Notes: generated from the sequence alone by a model not told the origin. Positions 11,060-21,895 are shown, counted from the stretch's first letter. The stretch is 64,000 nt of DNA from an uncultured Woeseia sp. (GCA_913031125.1 CAJWFK010000002.1:79146-143145), one strand, 5' to 3'. Numbers and translations are program-made.

Positions 11060-12412
11060 ATGACCGATACGCTCGATTATATTGAAGACACGATTGTTGC
11101 GATCGCAACACCCGCTGGAACAGGGGGTGTTGGGGTGGTGAGAATCTCTGGGTCTAAAACAGAACAGATTGCTCGCGCCATTCTTGGGTGCGTACCAAAA
11201 GCGAGATACGCAACGCTCAAAAAGTTTATTGACCCTGAGGGTAATGCAATAGATTCTGGAATTGCAATCTGGTTTCCTGCTCCGGATTCTTTTACGGGTG
11301 AGGCTGTACTAGAGTTGCATGGGCATGGAGGTCCAGAAGTTATGTCTTTATTGGTAACCACGGCCGTTGAGCTTGGAGCCAGAAGGGCGATTGCTGGCGA
11401 GTTTTCTAAACGAGCATTCTTAAACGGAAAGCTTGATCTCGCGCAAGCTGAAAGTATCGTTGACTTAATAAATAGTGGTTCTGCTCAGGGAGTCCGCGCT
11501 GCACATAGAACACTTACCGGCGTGTTTTCTACCGCTATACATGATTTAGCTAAACGGCTTACCGAGTTGCGGTTGCATGTGGAGGCCGCCATTGATTTTC
11601 CGGAAGAGGAGATAGACTTTTTAGCAGATTCGTACCTGCTAGAGAAAATAGAGGATTGTGTAATACGCTTTAAAGAGCTTAAACGGAAGATGCGGCTAGG
11701 GCGATTATTTACAAATGGTGTGGAAATAGTGATTGTGGGTAGCCCCAACACTGGTAAATCTAGTCTACTAAATGCCCTATCTGGTGAAGATTCTGCCATA
11801 GTGACTGAATTCGCTGGAACTACACGTGACATTCTTCGTGAACAGCTAAATATTGATGGTCTGATAGTAGAGCTCGTAGATACTGCGGGGCTAAGGGAAA
11901 GCGCAGGGCCTATAGAGGCTGAAGGCATCCGTCGAGCGACCATAGCTTTGCAGGATGCAGATATTGTCCTTTGGATGCAGGATGCTACATGTCAGGATGA
12001 ACAAGATCTTAATGAGTCACTACCAGATGGTATCCCAGTTGTGGTTCTGCGGAACAAGGTTGATTTAACTGGGGACAATTCAGGGCAGGTGAGCACAGAG
12101 CCAGTGGTGTTGAACATCTCGGCAAAAACAGGCGCTGGCATAGATGATCTTCGAAATGTCATAGTCACTCTTGCTGGATATACAGATCAAGGCGAAGGAG
12201 CATTTACAGCAAGACAAAGGCACCTAGATGCGCTAACTGAAAGTGCGGAGCATTTTACGCATGGCTATGAGGTTTTAAAAAAAGAAAAAGCCGGTGAATT
12301 GATGGCAGAGGAGCTGAGGCTATCTCACCAGGCACTGGGTAAAATTACTGGGGAATGTACAAGTGAGGATTTGCTGGGAGAGATATTTAGTCAGTTCTGT
12401 ATCGGCAAATAA
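11060..12412 (+). CDS. mnmE: tRNA modification GTPase MnmE
   Basis: A GTPase that with MnmG installs cmnm5U34 in the wobble position of several tRNAs. At 450 aa it shows the N-terminal tetrahydrofolate-binding domain (starting DTIVAIATPAGTGGVGVVRISG), the G domain with P-loop GSPNTGKSSLLNAL (about 230-243), switch G2 AGTTRDI, DTAG, and NKVD, and the C-terminal family motif ending FCIGK, with the catalytic cysteine in that motif. It is downstream of yidC and upstream of its partner gene mnmG. Confidence 0.96.
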   Translation: MTDTLDYIEDTIVAIATPAGTGGVGVVRISGSKTEQIARAILGCVPKARYATLKKFIDPEGNAIDSGIAIWFPAPDSFTGEAVLELHGHGGPEVMSLLVTTAVELGARRAIAGEFSKRAFLNGKLDLAQAESIVDLINSGSAQGVRAAHRTLTGVFSTAIHDLAKRLTELRLHVEAAIDFPEEEIDFLADSYLLEKIEDCVIRFKELKRKMRLGRLFTNGVEIVIVGSPNTGKSSLLNALSGEDSAIVTEFAGTTRDILREQLNIDGLIVELVDTAGLRESAGPIEAEGIRRATIALQDADIVLWMQDATCQDEQDLNESLPDGIPVVVLRNKVDLTGDNSGQVSTEPVVLNISAKTGAGIDDLRNVIVTLAGYTDQGEGAFTARQRHLDALTESAEHFTHGYEVLKKEKAGELMAEELRLSHQALGKITGECTSEDLLGEIFSQFCIGK

Positions 12413-12440
12413 TTAGGCTCACCTGATTTCGGGTGCCTAA
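12413..12440 (+). repeat. Inverted repeat directly after mnmE
   Basis: Arms TTAGGC.TCACC and GGGTGCCTAA pair with one bulged base around a 7-nt loop, immediately after the mnmE stop. No T-run follows, so intrinsic termination is doubtful. It may stabilise the mnmE end or mark a processing site between mnmE and mnmG. The rest of the 99-bp gap shows nothing recognisable. Confidence 0.35.
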
Positions 12441-12511
12441 GTAATATCGGTGGTATCAAGTGCCTGAGGGAATTAGAATGTCCCACCGAAAAAATGATCA
12501 CCTTTTGAACA

Positions 12512-14419
12512 ATGCCTACAAACTCTACATTCGACGTTCTAGTTATTGGTGGCGGCCATGCTGGTACAGAGGCATGCTTGGCTGCTGCTCGAGCGGGTGC
12601 TAAAACGCTACTTATTACGCAAAGCATAGCCACAGTAGGTGCGATGAGTTGCAATCCAGCGATAGGTGGTATCGGTAAAGGGCACCTCACAAAAGAGATT
12701 GATGCATTAGGTGGGGTAATGGCGCAGGCTATCGATCATGCTGGAATCCAATTTCGGACGTTGAATGCCAGTAAGGGGCCGGCGGTTCGCGCTACACGAG
12801 CACAAGCTGATCGGGGCCTCTATGGTCAGGCTATTCGCTCTGCGATCACGCAACAATCTGGATTATTCATAGTTGAGGGGTCGGTCGAAGATCTTATAAT
12901 TAAAGGGGACCGCGCGGTAGGCATCATTACGGATGCTGGGACAAGGCTTTTTGCAAAGACTGTCGTGTTAACGGTGGGTACCTTTCTGGGTGGTCGGATC
13001 CTGACAGGTAAACAGGTAATAGAAGGCGGTCGGCGAGATGATCCGCCCTCAATAAAACTTGCAAATAGGTTGCGGGAATTACCGTTTCGAGTTGGGCGAC
13101 TGAAAACAGGGACCCCGCCGCGTTTAAATGGCAGTTCACTCGATTATACGGCGATGGTGGAACAACCAGGCGACCAACCCACTCCGATTTTTTCCTTTAT
13201 CGGTCAGCGATCTGATCATCCTGACCAGGTAAGTTGCTACATTACACATACCACGGAAGAAACACATGACATTATTCGTGATGCACTTCATCAGTCGCCG
13301 ATGTACTCAGGGCTTATAGAGGGGGTTGGACCGCGTTACTGTCCATCAATTGAAGATAAGGTCGTGCGATTTGCAGATCGAGAAGCTCACCAGGTTTTTG
13401 TGGAGCCTGAGGGGCTCAATACAGATGAAGTCTATCCAAATGGGATTTCTACTAGCCTTCCGCGAGAGGTCCAGATACGTTTCGTGCGGTCGATAGTCGG
13501 GTTCGAGAAGGCAGAGATTAAACATCCGGGGTATGCAATCGAGTACGATTATTTTGATCCACGGGATCTCAAAAGTACTTTGGAAACGAAGGTTATTGAT
13601 GGTTTATTTTTTGCTGGGCAGATAAATGGCACAACCGGTTACGAAGAAGCTGCTGCCCAAGGATTGTTAGCTGGAATTAATGCGGCAAACATTGCTGCTG
13701 AAAAAGATACGTGGTGTCCGAAAAGAGACGAGGCCTATATTGGTGTCCTCATTGATGATCTTGTTACAAGGGGTGTTAGTGAGCCGTATAGGATGTTTAC
13801 GAGTCGTGCTGAATATCGGTTATTGTTACGAGAAGATAATGCGGACCTTAGGTTGACCCCGATAGGTAGAGAGCTTGGGTTGGTAAACGATAGGCGCTGG
13901 AGAGTATTTAGGGAAAAGAGAAAGGCAATCTCTGAAGAGCAGGAGCGGTTAGGCAATATCATAGTTCGTCAAGAGACACTTACAGAGGACGATAAGAGAA
14001 TCCTGAATAATTCATTACAGCGAGAGTGCCGAGCGGTCGAGTTATTGAGGCGTCCGGAACTTCGGTATTCGGATGTAACCGCGCTATCTTCCGTTGGAAA
14101 CGGTCAGTGGAAAATACCAATGAGTTCAGCGCAAGTTTCCCAAGTTGAATTGCAAGTAGAGGTTCAAGCACGGTATTCGGGCTACATTAAACGACAACAG
14201 CGAGAAATCGAAAAATACAGAAAGCAAGAGAATCTGAATATCCCTGCTAATATCGATTATGCTTCGGTCAAGGGCTTATCCACTGAGGCTTTTGAGAGGT
14301 TGGAGGCGGTTCGTCCAGAAACGTTAGGACAGGCATCAAGGTTGGAGGGTGTAACCCCAGCTGTTTTGTCTTTGTTACTAATTCATCTTAAGAAACGACA
14401 ATTAAAAATTGCGAGTTAA
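12512..14419 (+). CDS. mnmG: tRNA uridine 5-carboxymethylaminomethyl modification enzyme MnmG
   Basis: The FAD-dependent partner of MnmE in wobble-uridine modification. At 635 aa it has the expected length. The FAD-binding [10 protein letters not shown] motif is at the N-terminus, followed by the [15 protein letters not shown] signature. [12 protein letters not shown] and the [17 protein letters not shown] block are typical of GidA/MnmG. It is the last tRNA-modification gene before an unrelated catabolic block that separates it from rsmG, its common neighbour. Confidence 0.97.
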   Translation: MPTNSTFDVLVIGGGHAGTEACLAAARAGAKTLLITQSIATVGAMSCNPAIGGIGKGHLTKEIDALGGVMAQAIDHAGIQFRTLNASKGPAVRATRAQADRGLYGQAIRSAITQQSGLFIVEGSVEDLIIKGDRAVGIITDAGTRLFAKTVVLTVGTFLGGRILTGKQVIEGGRRDDPPSIKLANRLRELPFRVGRLKTGTPPRLNGSSLDYTAMVEQPGDQPTPIFSFIGQRSDHPDQVSCYITHTTEETHDIIRDALHQSPMYSGLIEGVGPRYCPSIEDKVVRFADREAHQVFVEPEGLNTDEVYPNGISTSLPREVQIRFVRSIVGFEKAEIKHPGYAIEYDYFDPRDLKSTLETKVIDGLFFAGQINGTTGYEEAAAQGLLAGINAANIAAEKDTWCPKRDEAYIGVLIDDLVTRGVSEPYRMFTSRAEYRLLLREDNADLRLTPIGRELGLVNDRRWRVFREKRKAISEEQERLGNIIVRQETLTEDDKRILNNSLQRECRAVELLRRPELRYSDVTALSSVGNGQWKIPMSSAQVSQVELQVEVQARYSGYIKRQQREIEKYRKQENLNIPANIDYASVKGLSTEAFERLEAVRPETLGQASRLEGVTPAVLSLLLIHLKKRQLKIAS

Positions 14420-14498
14420 CTTAGATAAGTTATTTTTCCTATGAGTTTGTTCTGTGTTTCCTTGGTTGTTTTGGAACAAATGATGTCCATAGAAAACT

Positions 14499-15431
14499 AT
14501 GAAAAATGATCATGGTGATGGAATCCGGACTATTGACACCGGATTAATTCGACCAGGCTTTGATGCCAGCCATTTAGTGATAGATGGCGGCAGAGCGGCC
14601 TTTGTAGATTGTGGTGTTAATGATAGCGTACCCATTTTACTCTCAGCGTTGGAAGAAAATGACCTTGATATTGGGGTGGTTGATTATCTGTTTCTTACTC
14701 ATGTTCATTTAGATCATGCTGGGGGCGCTGGAAAGTTGATAAAGGCGCTGCCAAATGCGAAAGCAGTGCTTCACCCAAGGGGTGCCCCACATATGATTGA
14801 TCCAACCAAACTTATCAAAGGGTCGGTTGGTGTTTATGGAGAAAAAGGTTACAAGGACTTATACGGAGATATCCTCCCTATTTCGCCCCAACGGGTAATT
14901 GTCGCTGACGATAGACAAGAATTTTTGCTTGGTGGACGAGTACTGGAAAGTATTTATACGGAAGGACATGCAAGACATCACCATTGTTTTTATGATCCTC
15001 AATCTGGATCAATCTTCACCGGTGACAGTTTCGGTGTGTCGTTCCGGGAGCTCGACACAAGTATTGGCGAGTTTATCTACCCAACAACAACCCCAATACA
15101 TTTTGATCCGGCGGAAGCGCATAGGGCAATAGATACAATTCTTGATTTCAATCCGAAGCAATTGTTTCTTACCCACTACAGCTTGGTGGAGGATATTCAG
15201 CGACTGGCAGGTGATTTGCATAAACGTATAGATGATTTTGTCGCTATAGCAAAAAAACATGCCAATGATGAGAATCGGACTGACGCTATGATAAAAAGCA
15301 TGTTTCGGTATTTCGAAAGGGAACTGGAAGAGCATCAGTTTTATAAAGGGGCAGCTGTAGCTCGAGAGATCGTTGGAAAAGATGTCATACTAAACACGAT
15401 GGGCCTTGAATTTTGGCTCGACCACACCTAA
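14499..15431 (+). CDS. MBL-fold metallohydrolase
   Basis: A 310-aa metallo-beta-lactamase superfamily protein without a signal peptide. The dinuclear metal motif THVHLDHAGG (residues 67-76) is intact, followed by the GHARHHH metal ligand (about 155-161), the aspartate in FTGDS and a late FLTHYS histidine. The substrate cannot be read from sequence; relatives include thioesterases, lactonases and glyoxalase II-like enzymes. It lies 15 bp upstream of acuI and heads the acuI-prpBCD run, so a role in acyl-CoA or ester metabolism is a guess from context. Confidence 0.85.
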   Translation: MKNDHGDGIRTIDTGLIRPGFDASHLVIDGGRAAFVDCGVNDSVPILLSALEENDLDIGVVDYLFLTHVHLDHAGGAGKLIKALPNAKAVLHPRGAPHMIDPTKLIKGSVGVYGEKGYKDLYGDILPISPQRVIVADDRQEFLLGGRVLESIYTEGHARHHHCFYDPQSGSIFTGDSFGVSFRELDTSIGEFIYPTTTPIHFDPAEAHRAIDTILDFNPKQLFLTHYSLVEDIQRLAGDLHKRIDDFVAIAKKHANDENRTDAMIKSMFRYFERELEEHQFYKGAAVAREIVGKDVILNTMGLEFWLDHT

Positions 15432-15446
15432 TAACGAGGAAACTTC

Positions 15447-16436
15447 ATGACCGATTTTCGTGCTTATCGTATTAATCAAGAAGATGGAAAAATAACTGCT
15501 GGCTTTACACAGTTGTCATTAGATGACCTGACCGATGGCGAAGTAGTCATTCGAGTTAGTCATTCGACTGTTAATTACAAAGATGCGTTGGCGGCAACAG
15601 GGGCCGGCCGCATCTTAAGGAAATTTCCACTCAATGGGGGAATTGACTTGGCCGGTACGGTGGTAAGTTCTGAATCACAGGATGTTGAGGTTGGCCAGAA
15701 AGTGGTCGTCACAGGATGTGGTCTTAGTGAGACGAGAGATGGCGGTTATTCTGAATATGCCCGTGTCCCAAGTGAGGCCATCGTTCCTATTCCTGATGGA
15801 ATGACTGCTGCTCAAACTATGCAAATAGGGACGGCTGGTTTCACCGCCGCCCTCGCAATTCATCGTATGGAGCAAAACGGCCAACTGCCAGCAAATGGAC
15901 CGGTGGTAGTCACCGGGGCTACCGGCGGCGTTGGTGGAATTGCAATCGACATGCTGAATAGCAGGGGTTATGAAGCTGTGGCAGTGACCGGTAAATCCGA
16001 ACAGAAACAATATCTGCAAAGCATTGGTGCTAGTGATGTCTTGGTGAGGGGCGACCTCGATTTTGGTAAACGGCCAATGGAAAAAGCGCAGTGGGCCGGT
16101 GCTATCGATAACCTTGGTGGCGAAACGCTTACCTGGTTGACGAGAACTGTTGGCTACCAGGGTAATATAGCAAGCATAGGGTTGGCTGCAAGCCACGAAC
16201 TAAACACGACGGTTTTGCCTTTTATTCTGCGGGGCGTCTGTTTGTTGGGGATAAATTCATCTGAATGCCCGCGGCCTCTGCGGATGGCCGCTTGGAGCCG
16301 TATCGGTACTGATTTAAAGCCACAGAAACTAGACACGATAGCAGCAAATACCGTCATGTTTGAAGATCTTCCCAACACATTTAAAGCATTTATCGACGGA
16401 AAGGTTGTCGGAAGAGTCGTAGTTGAGATTAGCTAG
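15447..16436 (+). CDS. acuI: Acryloyl-CoA reductase family (AcuI/YhdH) oxidoreductase
   Basis: A 329-aa zinc-independent MDR-family NADPH oxidoreductase. Alignment by eye with E. coli YhdH is strong throughout: NYKDALA, FPLNGGIDLAGTV, the nucleotide-binding VVVTGATGGVGGIA, and the PFILRGVCLLGINS segment. Characterised AcuI proteins reduce acryloyl-CoA to propionyl-CoA, which prevents toxic acryloyl-CoA build-up, for example during DMSP catabolism. Propionyl-CoA is the substrate of the prpBCD pathway encoded just downstream, which supports this function over that of a generic quinone reductase. Confidence 0.85.
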   Translation: MTDFRAYRINQEDGKITAGFTQLSLDDLTDGEVVIRVSHSTVNYKDALAATGAGRILRKFPLNGGIDLAGTVVSSESQDVEVGQKVVVTGCGLSETRDGGYSEYARVPSEAIVPIPDGMTAAQTMQIGTAGFTAALAIHRMEQNGQLPANGPVVVTGATGGVGGIAIDMLNSRGYEAVAVTGKSEQKQYLQSIGASDVLVRGDLDFGKRPMEKAQWAGAIDNLGGETLTWLTRTVGYQGNIASIGLAASHELNTTVLPFILRGVCLLGINSSECPRPLRMAAWSRIGTDLKPQKLDTIAANTVMFEDLPNTFKAFIDGKVVGRVVVEIS

Positions 16437-16467
16437 ATCGTTTTTTAATGGGTAGGAGGACTTATTG

Positions 16468-17721
16468 GTGTTAGCTAGATTGAACCCTCTGTTAATGTTG
16501 ATTGTTCTTGTAACAACCACTGTTATTGCTGAGAGTGAGAGCTCTGATGGGTTCAATGCATCCCGGCTGAGCCGGATTGATGGTGCTATCAATAGGGAAA
16601 TTGCAGCCGGAAAAATTGCAGGGGCGGTTGCATTGGTTTCAAAAGATGGTGAAATCGCTTATCACAAAGCGTTCGGCTATGCTGATATTGCCTCGCAAAC
16701 ATCCATGAAGATTGATGCGATCTTCAGGATCGCATCAATGACTAAAGCTATTACCAGTGTCGGCGCCATGATTTTATATGAGCGCGGTCACTTCCAACTC
16801 AACGATCCCATTTCTAAATTTTTACCGGGATTTAAAAACCCGGAAGTGGTGATCGATTTCAATGAGGCTGGTGAAGTGATCGAAACGCGACCCGCGGCCA
16901 GAGAAATAAGCATTTCTGACCTACTGACACACTCCTCTGGTATTTCCTATAAGTTTATGCCCCAGCCACTACAGCGGTCCTATCAGTTGGGTGGTGTGAT
17001 TGATGGGTTAACTGCGGGCGACGTCGAATTGAAAGAAGGTATAGATCGCCTAGCGGAACAGCCACTTCTTTTTGATCCAGGTGATCAGTTTGCCTATGGT
17101 CTCAATACGGATGTATTAGGGTACTTAGTCGAAGTAATTTCAGGAAAGTCGCTGGACCAATTTTTTCAGGATGAAATTTTTGAGCCACTCGGAATGAACG
17201 ATACATATTTCTATCTTCCCATGGATAAGGCAAAGCGATTGGTTACCTTATATGCAGAAGTAGATGGTCTTCAGGTGTCTGATGGGACGGAGGCTGACAT
17301 AGAACTCGATAACCCGAGGTATCCGATTGAGGGAGCGCGAAAGTATTTTTCGGGAGGTGCTGGGTTGTCATCCACTGCGTATGATTATTTTCGGTTTTTA
17401 GAAATGCTCAGAGCTGACGGGCACTTGGATGGTGTGCGAGTGATTAGTAGAAAGTCGGTTGAGTTGATGCGGACGGCAAAAGTTGGATTTGATTGGTTTC
17501 CGGGTGCTAGCTTCGGTTTGGGTTTCGCTATAATTGAAGACCTAGGAACACGTGGTGAAATTGGATCAGTGGGTTCATACAGTTGGGGTGGGGCTTTTAA
17601 CACCGCTTTCTGGGTAGATCCTTCAGAACGCTTAGTAGGTATCTTCATGGCACAAGTTCGGCCGTATACCAGCGACATAAGTTACCGCTTCCAAACTGCT
17701 GTCTATCAGGCTTTAGAATGA
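16468..17721 (+). CDS. Exported serine hydrolase, class C beta-lactamase family
   Basis: A periplasmic or secreted serine hydrolase of the beta-lactamase/family VIII esterase type. An N-terminal signal peptide with hydrophobic core LLMLIVLVTTTVIA precedes the mature domain. The nucleophile motif is SMTK (about Ser90-x-x-Lys93) and the catalytic tyrosine is probably in YGLNTDVLG. A GGAGGA ribosome-binding site favours GTG 16468 over TTG 16465. The stop overlaps the prpB start by ATGA. The substrate is unknown; an ester releasing a short acyl acid would fit the neighbouring propionate genes, but that is speculation. Confidence 0.85.
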   Translation: MLARLNPLLMLIVLVTTTVIAESESSDGFNASRLSRIDGAINREIAAGKIAGAVALVSKDGEIAYHKAFGYADIASQTSMKIDAIFRIASMTKAITSVGAMILYERGHFQLNDPISKFLPGFKNPEVVIDFNEAGEVIETRPAAREISISDLLTHSSGISYKFMPQPLQRSYQLGGVIDGLTAGDVELKEGIDRLAEQPLLFDPGDQFAYGLNTDVLGYLVEVISGKSLDQFFQDEIFEPLGMNDTYFYLPMDKAKRLVTLYAEVDGLQVSDGTEADIELDNPRYPIEGARKYFSGGAGLSSTAYDYFRFLEMLRADGHLDGVRVISRKSVELMRTAKVGFDWFPGASFGLGFAIIEDLGTRGEIGSVGSYSWGGAFNTAFWVDPSERLVGIFMAQVRPYTSDISYRFQTAVYQALE

Positions 17722-18611
17722 GTAGTCCAGGGGAAAGGTTGCGTGAAGCGCTCGATTCAGAGCGGCCGTTGCAGGTCGTAGGGACTATAAACGCTTTCAC
17801 TGCCTTGCTGGCGGAGCAAGCAAGTTTTAAGGCTATTTACTTATCCGGGGCTGGTGTCGCGAATGCGTCGTTTGGTCTACCAGATCTGGCTATGACAACT
17901 GTTGGCGACGTTTGCGAGGATATCCGGCGAATTACCTATGCCACAGATGTTCCATTACTGGTCGATGCAGATACTGGTTGGGGCGGTGCATTTATGGTTA
18001 ATCGTGCAATTGGTGAAATTGAACGGGCGGGCGCGGCAGGCTGCCATTTGGAGGATCAGGTTGCTGATAAGCGGTGTGGCCATCGGCCAGGTAAAGTACT
18101 CGTTCAGAAGGCGGAGATGGTCGATCGGATAAAGGCTGCTACGGATGGCAAAACTGATAGTCAGTTCATCATTATGGCAAGGACTGATGCACATGCGGTA
18201 GAAGGTCAGCAGGCAGCTCTTGATCGAGCCAGCGCCTACGTTGAGGCTGGTGCGGACATTATTTTTGCTGAGGCACTGACCACCTTAGAGGAGTATTCTG
18301 AGTTTGCGGGGGAGGTGGAGGTGCCAGTGCTGGCCAATCTTACGGAATTTGGTAAAACACCGATGTTTACAGCAACCCAGCTCGGGGAAGTCGGAATCAG
18401 GCTTATTTTATATCCCTTATCCGCATTTCGAGCTATGTCAAAGGCTGCTGAAGAGGTTTATAAGACAATCCGTGAAGAGGGAACTGCAAGACATATTATT
18501 GAGAAAATGCAGACTCGTGAGCAGCTTTATAAAGTCCTCGGTTATAAAGAGTATGAGAGTAAACTCGACCAACTATTTTTTAGCCAACGGGTAACTACAA
18601 ACAAAGATTAG
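17718..18611 (+). CDS. prpB: 2-methylisocitrate lyase
   Basis: A member of the isocitrate lyase/PEP mutase superfamily that splits 2-methylisocitrate into pyruvate and succinate, the last step of the methylcitrate cycle. At 297 aa it matches PrpB. The catalytic loop KRCGHR with Cys120 is present, as are the metal-binding VDADTGWGG and the HLEDQ motif. It is translationally coupled to the upstream hydrolase (ATGA overlap) and 19 bp before prpC. Confidence 0.92.
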   Translation: MSSPGERLREALDSERPLQVVGTINAFTALLAEQASFKAIYLSGAGVANASFGLPDLAMTTVGDVCEDIRRITYATDVPLLVDADTGWGGAFMVNRAIGEIERAGAAGCHLEDQVADKRCGHRPGKVLVQKAEMVDRIKAATDGKTDSQFIIMARTDAHAVEGQQAALDRASAYVEAGADIIFAEALTTLEEYSEFAGEVEVPVLANLTEFGKTPMFTATQLGEVGIRLILYPLSAFRAMSKAAEEVYKTIREEGTARHIIEKMQTREQLYKVLGYKEYESKLDQLFFSQRVTTNKD

Positions 18612-18630
18612 AGTGGCAGGGAGATATTAA

Positions 18631-19752
18631 TTGAGTAATCAAAAGAAAACTGAAGGCCTTGCTGGTGTAACCGCAGGTAAGACTGAACTATGCACAGTCG
18701 GCAAGGAGGGTGCCGGGCTCACTTACCGTGGTTACGATATTTATGATCTTGTTGAAAAGGCAAGTTTTGAGGAGGTTGCTCATTTGCTTCTGCATGGGAG
18801 ACTGCCGACGGCTGTGGAGTTAGAGGCTTATGTAGAAAAACTACAATCATTAAGGGGTCTTCCCACTAAACTGAAAACAGTTCTCGAACTTATTCCTCCT
18901 GATGCTCATCCAATGGATGTGCAAAGAACGGGAGTCTCTTTTTTGGGCAATATAGAACCCGAAATGGATTTCTCATGTCAATTTTATACGGCCGATCGAT
19001 TGCTTGCCTGTTTACCCTCGATACTTTTGTATTGGCACCGCTTTCATAAAGATGGTGTCCGCATAGAAACAGAAACCGAAGACAATAGTATTGCAGGACA
19101 TTTTCTTACTATGCTCCATGATCAAGCGCCAAGTGAGCAGCATCGAAAGTGTCTGGATACAACACTTATTCTCTATGCTGAACATGAATTCAATGCGTCA
19201 ACATTTGCTGGTCGAGTTATTACGGGTACCTTGTCCGATATGCATTCGGCCGTCGCTGGAGCTATCGGCGCGCTCAGAGGTCCATTGCATGGTGGGGCGA
19301 ATGAAGCGGCTATGGACTTAATCAGTCAATATACGAATGTTGATAATGCGATCCAGGGGATCCGCGAGAAGCTTGAAAAAAAGGAATTAATTATGGGCTT
19401 CGGGCATCGTGTTTACACGACTTCCGATCCTCGAAATTCGGTTAATAAAAGAATGTCTAAAATGCTCGCTTCAGAGCAGGGAAATACATTGCTTTACGAT
19501 ATTTCAGAGGCGATTGAAGATGTTCTTTGGACAGAAAAGAAATTATTTGCTAATGCGGATTTTTATGCAGCAAGCGTTTACCATTTTATGGGAATACCGA
19601 CATACTTATTTACCCCGATTTTCGTCTGTTCAAGAGTCACAGGCTGGGCGGCACATATCATGGAACAGAGGGCTAACAATAAACTCATTCGGCCGGCGGC
19701 TGAGTATGTTGGCCCAGAACTACAAGAATTCATTTCTTTAGAAGAACGTTAA
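18631..19752 (+). CDS. prpC: 2-methylcitrate synthase
   Basis: A citrate-synthase family enzyme of 373 aa that condenses propionyl-CoA with oxaloacetate. The N-terminus [16 protein letters not shown] and [11 protein letters not shown] match PrpC rather than the housekeeping GltA, which is longer. Catalytic blocks [13 protein letters not shown] and [13 protein letters not shown] carry the two active-site histidines. The start is TTG 18631 with AGGGAG upstream. It lies between prpB and prpD, which fixes the assignment. Confidence 0.92.
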   Translation: MSNQKKTEGLAGVTAGKTELCTVGKEGAGLTYRGYDIYDLVEKASFEEVAHLLLHGRLPTAVELEAYVEKLQSLRGLPTKLKTVLELIPPDAHPMDVQRTGVSFLGNIEPEMDFSCQFYTADRLLACLPSILLYWHRFHKDGVRIETETEDNSIAGHFLTMLHDQAPSEQHRKCLDTTLILYAEHEFNASTFAGRVITGTLSDMHSAVAGAIGALRGPLHGGANEAAMDLISQYTNVDNAIQGIREKLEKKELIMGFGHRVYTTSDPRNSVNKRMSKMLASEQGNTLLYDISEAIEDVLWTEKKLFANADFYAASVYHFMGIPTYLFTPIFVCSRVTGWAAHIMEQRANNKLIRPAAEYVGPELQEFISLEER

Positions 19753-19754
19753 AT

Positions 19755-21203
19755 ATGACTAGCGAGGACATTCGCTCAGCTGCCCGGCCAGAGCCTGACC
19801 AAATACTTATTGATATTGCTGATTATATCTGCGAGGGGAATATCAATTCAGATCTTGCGTACCAAACAGCTCATTACTGTCTTATGGACACGCTGGCTTG
19901 TGGGTTTCAGGCACTAGATTATCCAGCCTGCACAAGGTTGCTTGGTCCAACTGTGCCAGGGGCAACACTGCCGGGTGGTGCTAGAGTTCCGGGCACGTCC
20001 TATGAGCTCGATCCCGTTATGGCGGCATTTAATATCGGGGCGATGATCCGGTGGTTAGATTTTAACGATACATGGCTGGCAGCTGAATGGGGGCATCCAT
20101 CGGATAACTTGGGCGGTATATTGGCAACGGCGGACTACCTAAGTCGGATTGCATCCGCCCAAGGTAAAAAGCCGCTTCTGGTGGGAGATGTTTTAACTGC
20201 GATGATCAAGGCCCATGAAATTCAGGGGGTTTTAGCTCTAGAGAATAGCTATAACCGGGTTGGATTAGATCATGTGTTATTGGTGCGTGTTGCAACTACA
20301 GCAGTGGTTACCCGGATGCTGGGTGGTGATCATACTCAGGTAGTCAATGCTGTTTCAAATGCGTGGATCGATGGGTGCGCTCTGCGGACATATCGACATG
20401 CACCTAACACCGGTTCACGTAAAAGTTGGGCTGCCGGCGATGCTACCAGTCGTGGTGTGCGTTTAGCGCTCATCGCAATGGCTGGGGAAATGGGGTATCC
20501 ATCAGCCCTGACTGCTCGAACATGGGGGTTCTATGATGTTTTGTTTGATACAAAGCCATTCTCTATAACGAAACCGTTCGGCAGCTATGTGATGGAGAAT
20601 GTATTGTTCAAAATCTCATATCCAGCAGAGTTCCATGCACAAACGGCGGTGGAAGCTGCAATGATCCTCCATGAAGTTGTCAAGGACCGCCTTGACCAAA
20701 TTGATAAAGTGGTAATTGAAACACAAGAACCAGGTGTTCGGATAATAGATAAAACGGGGCCATTAAATAACCCGGCCGATAGAGATCACTGTATACAGTA
20801 TATGGTTGCAATTCCTATGATTTTTGGTCGTTTAACTGCAAAGGACTATGAGGATGAGGTTGCCGCTGATGCGCGCATTGATGAACTGCGTCGAAAAATG
20901 GTTGTAAGAGAAAACGAGAACTTTACTAAGGACTACTTTGATCCAGATAAGCGTTATATTGGTAATGCAATAGAGGTTTGTTTTAAGGACGGTAGTCGGA
21001 CGGAAAGGATCGCGGTTGATTATCCTATTGGCCATAAGCAACGACGTCACGAAGGAATTCCCACCCTTGTATGCAAATTTGACTCGAGCATATCGGGCAA
21101 ATTAAAAGAAAAGCAGTGGCGGGGACTAAAAGAGGCAAGCAATGATCCGGAAATCATGAGGAATATGTCGGTTGACGACTTTATGGCATTACTTGTGGTT
21201 TGA
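19755..21203 (+). CDS. prpD: 2-methylcitrate dehydratase
   Basis: A 482-aa MmgE/PrpD family protein that dehydrates 2-methylcitrate to 2-methyl-cis-aconitate. Typical blocks include [12 protein letters not shown] near the N-terminus, [10 protein letters not shown] with its conserved aspartate, [10 protein letters not shown] and [17 protein letters not shown]. The start is 2 bp after the prpC stop, so prpBCD are one translation unit. No prpF, acnD or prpR is present, so this is the PrpD-type pathway with a regulator elsewhere, or constitutive. Confidence 0.92.
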   Translation: MTSEDIRSAARPEPDQILIDIADYICEGNINSDLAYQTAHYCLMDTLACGFQALDYPACTRLLGPTVPGATLPGGARVPGTSYELDPVMAAFNIGAMIRWLDFNDTWLAAEWGHPSDNLGGILATADYLSRIASAQGKKPLLVGDVLTAMIKAHEIQGVLALENSYNRVGLDHVLLVRVATTAVVTRMLGGDHTQVVNAVSNAWIDGCALRTYRHAPNTGSRKSWAAGDATSRGVRLALIAMAGEMGYPSALTARTWGFYDVLFDTKPFSITKPFGSYVMENVLFKISYPAEFHAQTAVEAAMILHEVVKDRLDQIDKVVIETQEPGVRIIDKTGPLNNPADRDHCIQYMVAIPMIFGRLTAKDYEDEVAADARIDELRRKMVVRENENFTKDYFDPDKRYIGNAIEVCFKDGSRTERIAVDYPIGHKQRRHEGIPTLVCKFDSSISGKLKEKQWRGLKEASNDPEIMRNMSVDDFMALLVV

Positions 21204-21256
21204 AAGATGGCGTAATAAAAGCCTGTAGCGGTGAAGCGGTGCAAGTGGGATAGTTC

Positions 21257-21895
21257 ATGATTGAAGAAAGTATCGCGGCTGGTGCTGCGGCCCAGGGCCA
21301 GCGGTTATCGGATGATATCGTTACAAAATTAGCTGCGCTGCTTTCGAGTCTTGAGCGCTGGAACGACCGGGTAAATTTGACGGCAGTGCGGAATATTCAA
21401 GATATGATTAAGCTACATATCCTTGATAGTTTGAGCGTGCGTCCATTTATTCAAGGGCCCAAAGTGATTGACATTGGCACAGGTGCAGGCTTTCCAGGCT
21501 TACCCTTGGCGATTGTTGAGCCGGACGTGGATTTTGTCCTGCTGGACTCTCATGGCAAGAAGATTAGTTTTGTTACTCAAATGATAGTTGATTTGCAGTT
21601 GGATAATGTAAAAGCTGTGAAAGAACGCGCAGAACACTATGAACCAGCTTTCGGCTTTGATACGGTGATGGCTAGGGCGGTAACGTCAATACCACGATTG
21701 CTGACGTTGGCAGGGCACCTCATTGGGGATACCGGTCATATGTTGGTACTTAAGGGGAGATATCCGGTCGAAGAACTGGAAACGATTAGGTCCAAAGGCC
21801 AGTGGCAAGCGAGCGTTTCTAAGCTCGTTGTAGCGGGGCTTGACTCGCATGCGCGCCATGTTATTAGCCTTAAAAGAAAAAGTTCTGTGAGCTGA
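21257..21895 (+). CDS. rsmG: 16S rRNA (guanine-527-N7) methyltransferase
   Basis: An SAM-dependent methyltransferase (GidB) that modifies G527 of 16S rRNA. At 212 aa, the SAM motif is VIDIGTGAGFPGLPLAI (about 70-86), preceded by the conserved RWNDRVNLTAV and KLHILDSLS. Its TGA overlaps the ATG of parA. The usual mnmG-rsmG-parA-parB order is kept except for the six-gene insertion upstream. Confidence 0.95.
   Translation: MIEESIAAGAAAQGQRLSDDIVTKLAALLSSLERWNDRVNLTAVRNIQDMIKLHILDSLSVRPFIQGPKVIDIGTGAGFPGLPLAIVEPDVDFVLLDSHGKKISFVTQMIVDLQLDNVKAVKERAEHYEPAFGFDTVMARAVTSIPRLLTLAGHLIGDTGHMLVLKGRYPVEELETIRSKGQWQASVSKLVVAGLDSHARHVISLKRKSSVS

Noticed and set aside
11485..11943. 152-codon - strand open frame antisense to mnmE
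   Set aside because: Serine- and arginine-rich translation typical of the reverse complement of a conserved gene; mnmE is certain.
15675..16196. 173-codon - strand open frame antisense to acuI
   Set aside because: Fully covered by the well-supported acuI gene; low-complexity shadow without recognisable domain.
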